Assembly: GCF_000020645.1 (NCBI RefSeq)
Contig: NC_011060.1
Span: forward strand, 2,680,501-2,744,500
Length of the DNA stretch: 64,000 bases
Source: Pelodictyon phaeoclathratiforme BU-1
GTDB taxonomy: Bacteria > Bacteroidota > Chlorobiia > Chlorobiales > Chlorobiaceae
Reading direction: 5' to 3'
Shown here: in pieces, positions 9,301-18,287 of the stretch
Position numbering within the stretch: the stretch's first letter is position 1
Layout of the letters: each line of letters begins with the position of its first letter
Made by a program: the position numbers and the translations under genes
Notes under the pieces: model-generated
What the model saw: only the letters and a program-made list of their open reading frames with translations
The model's database searches: none
What the model was told of the DNA's origin: nothing

Positions 9301-10890
9301 TACCTGCTCCCCTTCTTTGAATCGGCAGAGGGTATTGTGCCGACAACACTCAAAATCGAGGGCAGAACACCGAAACCGGAGATCTATCTGAGCAGCCGCC
9401 TGAGCAATACCTTGATTAAAATAGCGCCCACGCAGGTCTCCTACCGCCTCAACGGCGAGATTTATGTCACCCCGAAAGCTGTTGAACTGCGCGAAATGAC
9501 GCTGCATGACAACGGCAGTGGAGCGGGTGTCATCAATGGAGTGGTGCGACTTGAACAACTCAAACCAACGGGGCTGGAGCTCACGGGCCGATTGAACAGG
9601 CTCCTCCTGTACAATAAAAAAGACAAGGGAGATGAGACCTCGTTCGGCACCATCACCGGTTCTACCCGTAATATTGTGCTTCGCGGCACGCTCTCCGAAC
9701 CCGTTATCGAAGGTGAGCTGAGGATTGATGCCGCTGATTTCTCACTCTACCGAACGGGAGCAAATGAGGGGACAAAGTATGTGGGTGTTGAAAAGTTTAT
9801 TGAATTTATACCCCGATACCCTTCAGCAGCAGCTTTGGAGAGCAAAAACGGGACAAGAACAGCAGAACCTGCAGAGTTTTATCACTCTCTGATCGATATC
9901 CTGCAGATAAAAAACCTGCGGCTCAGCAGTAGTGAACCACTCAAGTATACGGTTATTTTTGATCGCCTCAGAGGCGAACAGCTTGAATCGTCCATCAACA
10001 ACCTCTCACTGATGGTGAGTAAATACAACCAGCGCTATCAGCTCTTTGGTTCGGTCAATATTATTGGCGGCAAATACAAATTTTCCAACTCGAACTTTGA
10101 TTTGCAGGATGGAGGAAGAATAAGCTGGAACAGTGTCGATATCCGGAACGGCGTGATGGATAATCTCTATGGCAGTAAATATGTAACCGCATCAAACCAG
10201 CAGAGCGGTGATCGCGATAATGTAAAACTGCTGCTTGCCATTACCGGTACACTGAATGAGCCTCAGATCGCCATGGGCTACTACCTTAATGAGCAGTCGC
10301 TGCCCTTTGCATCGCTCAACATGATCGGCGGGCAGACGAGCCAGATCGACCAGAACGCGGAGCTGAATGTTATCTCTCTGCTGCTCTCCAAACAGTGGTA
10401 TGTCCGGCCGGGCAGCAGCCTGCAAAGCGGAAATCTTGCCGTTTCAACCGCTGGCCTCTCAGCCGGTACCGGAATTTTGTCGTCAAGGATTTCACGCTTC
10501 ATTCAGGATATCGGTGGACTTGAAAGTTTCAATGTCAATGTTGGCGTCGATAAACGCGGCGCCTTGAGCGGACTCGACCTTTACCTTGCTCTCAGTGTTC
10601 CGGGTACGGGCGGAAAAGTGCGCTTTATCGGGACGGGAAGCTCTCCCGTCAGCGGGGAGTCAACTACTGCAGATTATTACGGTACGGCTCAGAAGATTGA
10701 GTACCGTATTACTCCAAAAGTCTCTCTTGAGGCCTCCCGTTCTTATGGGCAGAATGTCAGTACAACTTCGAACAGCAATCTGCAGAAGCCTGCCGAGACC
10801 TGGGGAGTGAGCCTCTCCTACAAAGAGCGTTTCCAAACCTGGGATCAATTCTGGAAACGCATCTTCCCCTCTTCCGACAAGAAGAGATAA
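6355..10890 (+). CDS. tamB: TamB-like translocation/assembly protein (DUF490)
   Basis: A 1511-residue protein starting at GTG 6355, overlapping rfaE2 by 14 bases. One N-terminal membrane segment (residues about 8-30, SALLLLLTLTSLIVL) is followed by a very long beta-strand-rich region with an AsmA-like start and a C-terminal TamB/DUF490 domain (about 1100-1511, including GSVNIIGGKYKFSNSNFDL). Such proteins span the periplasm as hydrophobic beta-taco bridges and serve in lipid transport or outer-membrane protein insertion. No TamA/Omp85 partner is present in the window. Its length and position between envelope genes support the call. Whether it acts in phospholipid transport or autotransporter assembly cannot be told. 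Confidence 0.85.
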   Translation: MEQFKHYSLRVLTAFSALLLLLTLTSLIVLNSGMVDRFARERVIALFNEKFYGRLELQELHLKFPNHVTLVNPRVYGPGERLAALEARRISLKFNILSLLQPEIRKISVRRLTADSLNARVVEGKNGKLNLELAFKSRDPDSTKGPLDRIFCKNLRITNGNLSWYGAQGRSGSLPLEVKSITAELSSFTVKKKFLNGTIEKLQLDIPRQHLFLRQASGKFLFSETRSELLGLKVAANRSHAKLSATIDHFNIFSPQRKKELALASSFLNVEELALQSDDLKLFYPPLVLPSGLYTFKGNARGKKEHVELLDALLTLDKSRLAVKGELLNLYNRSAFAYALQCDSSKIAAPLVESFLKEAPLKEIAHKIGDITFLGNAKGTLQAVKGEMTTLSRLGELSLSGEASGVAPDAFTTKGTFALKGCKPHLFLQPESGKSLLNTSGSFEAQGSSREISQLALDMQLTDSFWLNQPIKEGSIVAKYERRLLNSSLFLRNNLTTLNLEGEINWKEGVPHYQASGKSTALDLSKLFAQKVVTTDLNSHFAVQGSGFDPEMLNIATTLQFSPSSINTLQLKDRSKVSVAIVQNATSSQTSIRSDFLDLLAEGDYSFKELMAFGDVAMSALRREIATQNIWQAAPPLPVTGIERLRKAFTVKYSVTAKDISPLVLLFPVQGLTLQGSAEGIASYRNGQCSIGSTINLRRLLSHEDMAVENLSMKADLVCQGNGVPKASVTGRASSITIAGKKAGETTFSGLYTPSSLAGTIELAIPDPLQRLSTTFTVTRGNLNYDLLFSRLSLKDHTGIWQAEENSHLLIGKNAARFNRFTIAKGQQRAVLDGELSNVQPGSFQCTLSHMELNELQRFALDPSLDKLSGTINGSLLVSGSPEAKTSKLTLNGQNIRYEEIMIGTLQATIIHSGKQLRFDLQSHIPKGDSSSGEVKPSMNTLEGSGTIPLAIGYYPLSFRLTEQAPISASFRSDNLSAQFLEYLLPFFESAEGIVPTTLKIEGRTPKPEIYLSSRLSNTLIKIAPTQVSYRLNGEIYVTPKAVELREMTLHDNGSGAGVINGVVRLEQLKPTGLELTGRLNRLLLYNKKDKGDETSFGTITGSTRNIVLRGTLSEPVIEGELRIDAADFSLYRTGANEGTKYVGVEKFIEFIPRYPSAAALESKNGTRTAEPAEFYHSLIDILQIKNLRLSSSEPLKYTVIFDRLRGEQLESSINNLSLMVSKYNQRYQLFGSVNIIGGKYKFSNSNFDLQDGGRISWNSVDIRNGVMDNLYGSKYVTASNQQSGDRDNVKLLLAITGTLNEPQIAMGYYLNEQSLPFASLNMIGGQTSQIDQNAELNVISLLLSKQWYVRPGSSLQSGNLAVSTAGLSAGTGILSSRISRFIQDIGGLESFNVNVGVDKRGALSGLDLYLALSVPGTGGKVRFIGTGSSPVSGESTTADYYGTAQKIEYRITPKVSLEASRSYGQNVSTTSNSNLQKPAETWGVSLSYKERFQTWDQFWKRIFPSSDKKR

Positions 10891-10956
10891 ATTCCTTTCG
10901 GTTTTTGTAAATTGGCGGAAAGAACCATTCAGCAACAAACTCCGGGGGTAACCATC

Positions 10957-12189
10957 TTGAGGGGAAAAAACATCATCGTTGGCATTTGCGGAGGCATTGC
11001 TGCCTATAAAATACCGCAATTGGTCAGGCTGTTAAAAAAACAGGGGGCCAACGTCAGGGTGGCGCTGACGGAGGGTGGCGCCCGTTTTGTGAGTGAACTC
11101 GCACTTGCAACCGTTTCGGAAGAGAGGGTCTATCGCAAAATCCTGCCCCCGCTGGAGGAGGAGGGGATGGATTTCACGCGCCATATCTCTCTTGGGGAGT
11201 GGGCCGATGCCCTTGTTATCGCACCGGCTACGGCAAATACGCTTGCAAGGCTTAGTGCAGGTCTTTGCGACGATATGCTTGCCGCTCTTTTTCTGACGCT
11301 TCGTCCAGCCAAACCGGTGCTGATTTTTCCGGCCATGGATGGCCAGATGTTTCTGTCACCCTCGGTACAGCGGAATATAGCAACCCTTGCAGCCCAGGGC
11401 TGCCTTGTCACCAACCCTGAAAGCGGTGAGCTTGCCTCAGGGCAGTGTGGCGTTGGCCGAATGCCCGAGCCCGAGGCCATCCTTGCCGCTCTTGAGGCGG
11501 CGCTGCACAACTCCGGAAGCTCTCCGCTTCAGGGAAAATCGGTCGTGATCACAGCAGGGCCAACTCGCGAAAAAATTGATGGCGTCCGTTTCATCTCCAA
11601 CTACTCTTCGGGAAAAATGGGTTTTGCCATCGCTCGTGCTGCCGAAAAACGCGGAGCCCTCGTCACGCTCATTACCGGACCGGTTCATCTTCCTGCACCT
11701 CCCGGCGTAGAGCGTCTTGATGTTGAAAGCGCTCTGGAAATGAACGCTGCTGCCGAAGTTTTTTTCGGAAAATGCGACCTCTTTATCGGCGCGGCTGCCG
11801 TCTCCGACTATCGCCCCGCAACACCCATTGAGGGAAAAATTAAAAAGGGTGCTGAGAATATTGAGCTGACCCTTGTTAAAAATCCGGATATCCTTGCCGG
11901 ATTTGGTCGGCAGAAAAGCTCCGCTCAGCTTGCGGTGGGATTTGCCCTTGAAACCCGCACAGGCCTGGATAATGCACGCAAAAAACTGGCAGAAAAAAAT
12001 CTTGACCTTATTGCCTTTAATTACTTCGATCGCAAAAATTCGGGTTTTGATGTCGATACAAATATTCTTACCCTGATAGGATGCGATGGGATGACAACGG
12101 AGCTCCCTCTGCTGACCAAAGATGCTGCTGCTGAAAAACTTCTTGACGCCATAGAACAGCTTTGCCTCGAAAGAGCCCTTAACCTCTGA
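10957..12189 (+). CDS. coaBC: Bifunctional phosphopantothenoylcysteine decarboxylase/synthase
   Basis: CoaBC performs two steps of coenzyme A synthesis. The N-terminal CoaC flavoprotein half shows IIVGICGGIAAYKIPQL, the catalytic-His region HISLGEWADALVIAPAT, PAMDGQMF and SGQCGVGRMPEP. The C-terminal CoaB half shows VVITAGPTREKIDGVRFISN, SNYSSGKMGFAIA, the KIKK lysine motif and LVKNPDIL. In the CoaC loop the residue matching E. coli Cys158 is Ser, and a Cys lies three residues later. I chose the TTG at 10957: it has a GGGGG ribosome-binding tract six bases upstream and matches the family start. A TTG at 10912 is in frame but would add 15 residues with no family counterpart. The gene follows tamB by 66 bases and heads a run with udg4, dnaB and ptsI. 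Confidence 0.9.
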   Translation: MRGKNIIVGICGGIAAYKIPQLVRLLKKQGANVRVALTEGGARFVSELALATVSEERVYRKILPPLEEEGMDFTRHISLGEWADALVIAPATANTLARLSAGLCDDMLAALFLTLRPAKPVLIFPAMDGQMFLSPSVQRNIATLAAQGCLVTNPESGELASGQCGVGRMPEPEAILAALEAALHNSGSSPLQGKSVVITAGPTREKIDGVRFISNYSSGKMGFAIARAAEKRGALVTLITGPVHLPAPPGVERLDVESALEMNAAAEVFFGKCDLFIGAAAVSDYRPATPIEGKIKKGAENIELTLVKNPDILAGFGRQKSSAQLAVGFALETRTGLDNARKKLAEKNLDLIAFNYFDRKNSGFDVDTNILTLIGCDGMTTELPLLTKDAAAEKLLDAIEQLCLERALNL

Positions 12190-12203
12190 AATAATTGATC
12201 GTC

Positions 12204-12815
12204 ATGCCACCTGTTTCATGTGTAGAAGAGCCAGCTTCATCATCGCAGGAGCTTGCTCTGCTCTTCGAAACTGCCAGGAAATGCAGAAAGTGCCAGCTTG
12301 CTGAAACAAGACTGAACTTTGTTTTTGGTGAGGGAGACCCTGCAGCAAAACTTGCCGTTATCGGCGAGGCTCCAGGAGCCGAAGAGGACGCTTCAGGCAG
12401 GCCCTTTGTTGGACGTTCAGGCCAGCTCCTCGATAAAATCCTGCAGGCTGCCGGATTCAATCGGCCAGAGGTCTATATTTGCAATATCCTGAAATGCCGC
12501 CCCCCCGGAAACCGTAACCCTTTACCGGATGAGATTGAGAACTGTATCCCCTGGCTTTTGGAACAGTTGCAGATAGTCAATCCAAAAGTGATTCTGATTC
12601 TCGGCAAGGTTGCGGCAAACACCATTTTTGAAAACAAGCTCTCTCTGGGCTCCATGAGAGGAAAGGCAATAAAATGGAAGGGGTATGACTGTTTTATTAC
12701 CTATCATCCGGCGGCTTTGCTGCGTAACCCTGAGTGGAAAAGGGGATGCTGGGATGACATTCAATTGATGATGCGCCATTATGCGACAATCTGCTGCCAG
12801 AATAACTGTACCTGA
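12204..12815 (+). CDS. Uracil-DNA glycosylase family 4 (Fe-S)
   Basis: A roughly 203-residue family 4 uracil-DNA glycosylase that removes uracil from DNA. It shows CRKCQL (first two cluster cysteines), the motif GEAPGAEEDASGRPFVGRSG, CNILKCRPPGNRNP with the third cysteine, CIPWL carrying the probable fourth, and the C-terminal HPAALLRNP motif. The four cysteines fit a 4Fe-4S cluster, as in thermostable family 4 enzymes. The ATG at 12204 is preferred over a TTG at 12195. It sits 14 bases after coaBC and 15 before dnaB, in a probable operon. Confidence 0.92.
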   Translation: MPPVSCVEEPASSSQELALLFETARKCRKCQLAETRLNFVFGEGDPAAKLAVIGEAPGAEEDASGRPFVGRSGQLLDKILQAAGFNRPEVYICNILKCRPPGNRNPLPDEIENCIPWLLEQLQIVNPKVILILGKVAANTIFENKLSLGSMRGKAIKWKGYDCFITYHPAALLRNPEWKRGCWDDIQLMMRHYATICCQNNCT

Positions 12816-12830
12816 ACATTATCATAAACC

Positions 12831-14354
12831 ATGATCAAGAAAGCGCCGCCTGCCATAGATTTCAGCAAGGATATCGATTTCAGCAAGGAGAGCCGTTTGC
12901 CTCCCTACTCAACGGAAATTGAGCAGGAGGTTCTTGCCTGTATTCTGCTTGAAGATGAGCCGATTGAACAGGTGATCCAGATTTTCGGCGATAACGGTGA
13001 GGAGGTCTTTTATGAGCGGCGCCACCAGATTATTTTCAAGGCGATGATGCAGCTCTACCATAAACGGCAGGCTCTCGACATTATTACAGTCAGCGAGGAG
13101 TTGCTGAAAATGAACGAGCTTGAGCCCGTCGGCGGACGCCACTACCTGGCTGAACTTTCGGGCAAGGTAATCAGCGCTGCAAATATTGAATATTATGCGC
13201 GTCTGGCAAAGGAGAAGTACCTGTACCGGCGCATGATCTCCATTTCGGCTAAAATTTCCGGTGTAGCCTACAGCTCATCGATGGATATTTTCGATCTTGT
13301 CGAACATGCCTCACAGCAGTTTTTCAATATCTCCCAGGCTGGTATCAAAAAGAAGGCATCGCTGATCAAGGAACTGATCAAAAATGGTATCCATATGCTT
13401 GAGAGCCTCAGGGCATCTCAATCTTCCGTCACTGGCGTTGGATCGGGATTTTCCGAGCTTGATCAGCTTACAGCCGGATTTCAGCCCTCCGACATGATTA
13501 TCATTGCAGCAAGACCTTCGGCGGGAAAAACGGCGCTGGCGCTTGCTGTCGCCCGTAATGCTGCCGTGGATTTCGACACCCCGGTGCTTTTTTTCAGTCT
13601 TGAAATGGCTGAGGTACAGTTGGCCATCAGGCTTATGTGTGCTGAAGCCTATGTTGAGTCGCAGCTTGTCCGAACGGGCCGGATAACGCCTGAGATGATG
13701 GGCCGAATCATCAACAGCATGGACAAGCTCAATGAAGCGAAGCTTTTTATTGACGATACCGCCGGTATCTCCATTATGGAACTTGCCGCAAAAACCCGCA
13801 GGATGAAGCAGGAACACAATATTGGCATGGTTGTTGTTGATTACCTGCAGTTGGTCACACCGGTCAGGGATGGCAGAACAAACCGCGAACAGGAGATTGC
13901 ACAGATATCCCGCTCGCTGAAGGCGCTGGCAAAGGAGCTGAATATTCCCGTCATCGCCCTGGCACAGCTCAACCGTTCTGTCGAACAGCGCTCAGGAGAC
14001 CGCAGGCCTCAGCTCAGTGACCTCAGGGAGTCGGGCTCTATTGAACAGGATGCTGATGTGGTCATGTTCCTTTCCAGACCGGAAATGTATGGCAAACAGA
14101 CTTTCGAGGATGGCTCATCGACAAAAGATGTGGTCGAAATAGTCATCGGCAAGCAGCGAAATGGCCCGATCGGAGATATACGATTGTTGTTCCTGAAAAA
14201 TTATGGCCGTTTTCAATCCACAGCCAACAGCTATGTTACCGGTGGCGAAGGATCGACAGCTTCCGGAAATCAGGATCATCATACAGCCGCATTGCCGGAA
14301 GCAGGAAAATCAGTTATCACCCAGTTTATCTCTCAAGACGACGCACCTTTTTAA
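12831..14354 (+). CDS. dnaB: Replicative DNA helicase DnaB
   Basis: At 507 residues it is slightly longer than usual. The N-terminal DnaB domain begins LPPYSTEIEQEVLACILLED. The RecA-like helicase domain has Walker A as ARPSAGKTALALA, Walker B VVVDYLQLVTP, and the arginine/Q-loop region DLRESGSIEQDADVVMFLSR. It is the hexameric helicase that unwinds the fork. The linker shows no intein or insertion. The first 20 residues contain a short repeat (DFSKDIDFSKE) and the C-terminal 40 residues are Ser/Gly/His-rich and probably disordered. Confidence 0.96.
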   Translation: MIKKAPPAIDFSKDIDFSKESRLPPYSTEIEQEVLACILLEDEPIEQVIQIFGDNGEEVFYERRHQIIFKAMMQLYHKRQALDIITVSEELLKMNELEPVGGRHYLAELSGKVISAANIEYYARLAKEKYLYRRMISISAKISGVAYSSSMDIFDLVEHASQQFFNISQAGIKKKASLIKELIKNGIHMLESLRASQSSVTGVGSGFSELDQLTAGFQPSDMIIIAARPSAGKTALALAVARNAAVDFDTPVLFFSLEMAEVQLAIRLMCAEAYVESQLVRTGRITPEMMGRIINSMDKLNEAKLFIDDTAGISIMELAAKTRRMKQEHNIGMVVVDYLQLVTPVRDGRTNREQEIAQISRSLKALAKELNIPVIALAQLNRSVEQRSGDRRPQLSDLRESGSIEQDADVVMFLSRPEMYGKQTFEDGSSTKDVVEIVIGKQRNGPIGDIRLLFLKNYGRFQSTANSYVTGGEGSTASGNQDHHTAALPEAGKSVITQFISQDDAPF

Positions 14355-14363
14355 GCCGCCATT

Positions 14364-16148
14364 ATGCCTGAAAATAAAGAACAACTGAACTCCGGATGCG
14401 AAACACCAAAGGAGGAGCCCACTGTGAAAAGTACCGAAACGACCTACACCGGAATTGGCGCATCGAGAGGAATTGCTGTCGGAGAGTGCTACAGCTTCGT
14501 CAAGGAGGAGAGTAATCATGAAATCAGGGAGCTGAATGACAAAAACACGGGTGAGGAGATTGAGCGTTTTCTCTCTGCCCTGCACCGGTCGGCACATGAA
14601 CTGAAGAAAATTGAGCAGGTAACGATAAGAAAACTGGGAAAGGGCTACTCCAATCTCTTTGAGGCCCAGATCATGATACTGCAAGACCCGGTGCTGATTG
14701 ATGCCATTGCCGGACGTATTCAATCAGAACACAAACCGGCGCATTTGGTCATTGAGGAGGAGTTCGATCAGTATCTTGAAAAATTCAAAAATTCCGACGA
14801 CCTGATTTTCCAGGATCGGGCTGATGATCTGCACGATATCAAAAACCGGATTATCAGAAACCTGCACGTCAGAAAACTGCATTCATGGATACCTGAAGGG
14901 GTAATTGTTGCTTCAAACACTCTCTCCCCTGCTGATATCATTCTTTTAAGCCGCAGCAATATCAAGGGATTTATCACCGATACAGGGGGGAAAACTTCGC
15001 ATATCGCCCTGATATGCCGCTCTCTGAACATTCCCATCATTGTCGGGCTTGGCAATATCTCCCAGAAGGTATCGACCGGAATGCCGATGATCATTGATGG
15101 AACGACGGGAACCGTGATTACGAATCCTGAGGAAGAGACTCTTGCTCGCTACCTCAGAAAAAATGAGGAGGCTCAAAAAAGTGATGCCGACAGCTCCCTG
15201 ATGGCCGCGCTTCCTGCTACAACAAAGTGCGGTGTCAGAATCACCTTTTATGCCAATATTGACTTCAAGGAGGAGTTGCAGGCTCTGACTGCTGCCGGCG
15301 CTGAGGGAGTGGGGCTGTTCAGAAGCGAAAATCTCTTTACCGAGGGAACAAAAGTTCCCAAGGAGTCTGAACAGTACCATTATTACCGGGAAATGGCTGA
15401 GGAGATTGCTCCGATGCCTCTTGATATCCGCCTCTTTGATATTGGGGGTGACAAGCTGATGTACTCTCCGGTCAAGGAACAAAATCCGAACCTCGGCTGG
15501 AGGGGTATCCGGATCCTGATTGATCTGCCGGAAATACTTGATGCACAGATCCGGGCTGTCATCCGGGCTAATGTCCATGGAAACCTTGATATCCTCATTC
15601 CCATGATCATCTCGGTCGATGAGGTACTTAAAGTAAGGGCAATTGTCGATCGCCACTATGCGGAGCTTTCCAGTGAGTGTAATTCGCAGGTTGAAAAACC
15701 GGGTATCGGCGCAATGATCGAGGTACCTGCGGCGGTCGAACTCATTGATGAAATAACGCGGTGTGTTGACTTCATCAGTATCGGCACCAATGACCTGACG
15801 CAGTACACGCTTGCCGTGGACCGCAACAACGTTATCGTGCAGGATCTCTTTGAAAAATTTCATCCGGCGATTGTCCGCCAACTGCACCGGGTGATAGCAG
15901 TTGCCCACAAAAACCATTGCAAGGCGATGATTTGCGGCGATATGGGTTCCGACCATCTCGCCCTGCCTTTTCTGCTGGGCTGTGGACTCAGAAAATTCAG
16001 TGTTGTCGCTTCGGATATTCCGAAACTCAAATCACTGGTGTCGCGCTACTCCATTGCTGAAACGGAAGCACTCGCACGCGAGTGCCTCACGTTTGGCAGC
16101 TCAGCCGAAATCAAAGCCTGCATGGAGGCTTTCGAGGCAGCTCATTAA
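14364..16148 (+). CDS. ptsI: Phosphoenolpyruvate-protein phosphotransferase (enzyme I)
   Basis: A 594-residue enzyme I that autophosphorylates with PEP and passes phosphate to HPr. The N-terminal domain has the active-site histidine in DTGGKTSHIALICRSL. The PEP-binding TIM barrel has GAEGVGLFRSENLF, DIGGDK, MIEVPAAVELID and FISIGTNDLTQYTLAVDR; the late Cys is in AMICGDMGSD. About 30 extra N-terminal residues precede the family start. No HPr or sugar-specific EII gene is in the window, so the system may be regulatory, as in other bacteria with incomplete PTS (inference). It is convergent with the PpiD-like gene, their stops overlapping by four bases. Confidence 0.95.
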   Translation: MPENKEQLNSGCETPKEEPTVKSTETTYTGIGASRGIAVGECYSFVKEESNHEIRELNDKNTGEEIERFLSALHRSAHELKKIEQVTIRKLGKGYSNLFEAQIMILQDPVLIDAIAGRIQSEHKPAHLVIEEEFDQYLEKFKNSDDLIFQDRADDLHDIKNRIIRNLHVRKLHSWIPEGVIVASNTLSPADIILLSRSNIKGFITDTGGKTSHIALICRSLNIPIIVGLGNISQKVSTGMPMIIDGTTGTVITNPEEETLARYLRKNEEAQKSDADSSLMAALPATTKCGVRITFYANIDFKEELQALTAAGAEGVGLFRSENLFTEGTKVPKESEQYHYYREMAEEIAPMPLDIRLFDIGGDKLMYSPVKEQNPNLGWRGIRILIDLPEILDAQIRAVIRANVHGNLDILIPMIISVDEVLKVRAIVDRHYAELSSECNSQVEKPGIGAMIEVPAAVELIDEITRCVDFISIGTNDLTQYTLAVDRNNVIVQDLFEKFHPAIVRQLHRVIAVAHKNHCKAMICGDMGSDHLALPFLLGCGLRKFSVVASDIPKLKSLVSRYSIAETEALARECLTFGSSAEIKACMEAFEAAH

Positions 16149-18262
16149 TTCGAGATTCGGCCCCAGGGATCGATAACTTTCTTGCGCAATGATGCAATAT
16201 ACTCCGCAAAGAGCTGCTCCTGTTTTGCCCGGAGCAGTTGGGGGGCTATAGCGCTTTTTTCAGCCTTTCTGTTCAGCCCTGCGGGAACTGTTTTACTCGA
16301 CAACAACACAAGCGCGGCACCATCGCTGGTTTTCAGTGGAGCCGAGAGCTTTCCGGGAACAAGAGCCGACATGCCTTCCACCAGGGAACGGTCAACACCA
16401 TAGCCGGGGATTGCGCCGTTGCTCCACCGGATACTGTCGGCCACCACAACCTTCACTCCGGCATGGGATGCCGCTATCTTTTCAAGCGTCACTCCAGGCA
16501 CCGCTGCCATTGCTGCAAGTTTTTTCTCCAGCAGAGCCTCCTTTTTCTTCCGCACCAATTCGGCTGTAATCCTTGCTTTCAGCTCCTTGTCAAGCAGACG
16601 ATATCCGGTATCATTCTTGCCGGTCAGACGCATGACATAAAAACCTTTTTCCGTTTCAAGAACATCCGAAAGGTCACCCTCTTTTGCCTTGAATGCAAAT
16701 GTTGTCACCGCTTCTCTGTAGCCAATCTGGGGAATCGGCATATGCTTGTTGAAGTCGCCGGTCTTGCCGATGGGCAGCTTTGCGCTGGCAGCGCTCTTGT
16801 CGAAGCCCTTCTCAGTGGCATTAATCTGAAATGCCGTTGCAAGACGCCGTCCGCTGTCGACCGTCTCCGTCGATGGCCTGATGTTGCGCACAATCTCGGA
16901 GCAGAGGGCGGCTTGCGTATCAAAACCGGTCACCTTGATAATATGCAGGCCAAACTGGGTCTGAACAGGTCCGATGACCGAACCGGGACGCGCACCAAAA
17001 ACTGCTGCCGCGAATTGCGGTACCATCCGCTCCTTGCTGAACCATCCGATATCGCCTCCATTAAGTGCGCTGACAGGGTCGGCAGAATATTTTTTCGCCA
17101 GAGCATCAAAAGGAGTACCTGCCTGAAGCTGTTTGAAAATAAGCGCTGAAAGCTGGCTCACTCGCGCGACATCTTCACGACTGGCCGGGTTGAAGTGCAA
17201 GAGAATGTGCGACGCCCTCGCAACCAGCGGAGCGGATGCGGAAATTTGCCGGATCTTGATCAGACGGTATTCACCCCGGTCGGCTATCGGACCAACAATG
17301 GTTCCCGGCTTGAAATTTGGGGAATTAAAAAAGACATCACCTGCTGCCGGTGAAAAATCGGCACGGCTGTACACTTTATTGATCCCTGCAGGACGATCAC
17401 TCTGCACTTTGACATAGTCGCTGTCATTGACCGATGCGGAAAACTCGGCACGAATGGTTTCAAGTTCAGTGCGAACAGCAAGACTGTCTTTTGATGAAGG
17501 AATCAGAGGGAAGAAGACAAAATCTGCTTTTCTTGAATAAAATTGCTTTAAAAGCTCTTTATGTTCGTCGTAATACTTTTTGATCTCTTCTTCCTTTACC
17601 GGAAAGTTACTGTCAGGCCCCGCAAAGCTCAGGGGAAAGGGGATAAAGGAGGCTGAAAAGAGGGAATACTGCCGATTGACAATATCGTCAAGCTCCCTGT
17701 CGGTGACATGGACAAAGGTCTGAAGAGCCCTGAGCAGCTTGTTCACCTCAAGTTCACGACGGACAATTTTTTCGATCTGCAGCCATAACTCCTTGTTGCG
17801 AGGGTCACGACGGATACTTTCGAGTTTGGCTCGATCAACGGCTCCTGTGGCTGGATTGGTGAAATTCTGGCGAATCACCTGGGGGGGGTTGGTGGCGCTG
17901 CCCAGGGCATCAACGACCTCCTGATCCTGAACGGTGATACCAAATTTTTTGAGCTGCTGGTCGAGGAGGGTCTGTTCAACCACCGTATTCCATGCCTGCT
18001 CCTGAAACTCGAGTTCGTTCTCCGGCATCACTTCAGCTCCCGGATTGCTTCTCCGGAAATTCTCGGTTACCGCCTTGTATATCTCCTCATACTGGCTGTA
18101 GGGAATAACCTTCCCGTTGACCTCACCGGCCTGATTCTGTTTCGTACCGCTGTTTCCGGTAAAATCCATACCCCATTCGAAGACAATCAGCGCAAGAAAC
18201 GCTGCCAACAGGGTGTAGAGTATAATATGAGTTTTATCCCGCAAGCTGGACATTACAGCCAT
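16145..18262 (-). CDS. PpiD-like peptidylprolyl isomerase / periplasmic chaperone
   Basis: A 705-residue protein with one N-terminal membrane segment (HIILYTLLAAFLALIVFEWG). A SurA_N-like chaperone region follows (NGKVIPYSQYEEIYKAV, VVEQTLLDQQLKKFGI). A parvulin rotamase domain sits around residues 345-445, including ASHILLHF, AKKYSADPVSALNGGDIGWF and FGLHIIKVTGF; a second, weaker parvulin-like repeat may lie near KEGDLSDVLETEKGFYVMRL. This order matches PpiD, an inner-membrane-anchored folding factor for outer-membrane proteins. The following pcm gene, 25 bases upstream on the same strand, may share its transcript. Confidence 0.87.
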   Translation of the reverse strand: MAVMSSLRDKTHIILYTLLAAFLALIVFEWGMDFTGNSGTKQNQAGEVNGKVIPYSQYEEIYKAVTENFRRSNPGAEVMPENELEFQEQAWNTVVEQTLLDQQLKKFGITVQDQEVVDALGSATNPPQVIRQNFTNPATGAVDRAKLESIRRDPRNKELWLQIEKIVRRELEVNKLLRALQTFVHVTDRELDDIVNRQYSLFSASFIPFPLSFAGPDSNFPVKEEEIKKYYDEHKELLKQFYSRKADFVFFPLIPSSKDSLAVRTELETIRAEFSASVNDSDYVKVQSDRPAGINKVYSRADFSPAAGDVFFNSPNFKPGTIVGPIADRGEYRLIKIRQISASAPLVARASHILLHFNPASREDVARVSQLSALIFKQLQAGTPFDALAKKYSADPVSALNGGDIGWFSKERMVPQFAAAVFGARPGSVIGPVQTQFGLHIIKVTGFDTQAALCSEIVRNIRPSTETVDSGRRLATAFQINATEKGFDKSAASAKLPIGKTGDFNKHMPIPQIGYREAVTTFAFKAKEGDLSDVLETEKGFYVMRLTGKNDTGYRLLDKELKARITAELVRKKKEALLEKKLAAMAAVPGVTLEKIAASHAGVKVVVADSIRWSNGAIPGYGVDRSLVEGMSALVPGKLSAPLKTSDGAALVLLSSKTVPAGLNRKAEKSAIAPQLLRAKQEQLFAEYIASLRKKVIDPWGRISN

Positions 18263-18287
18263 AAATCATCCCTTCTTTAAGATTTTG

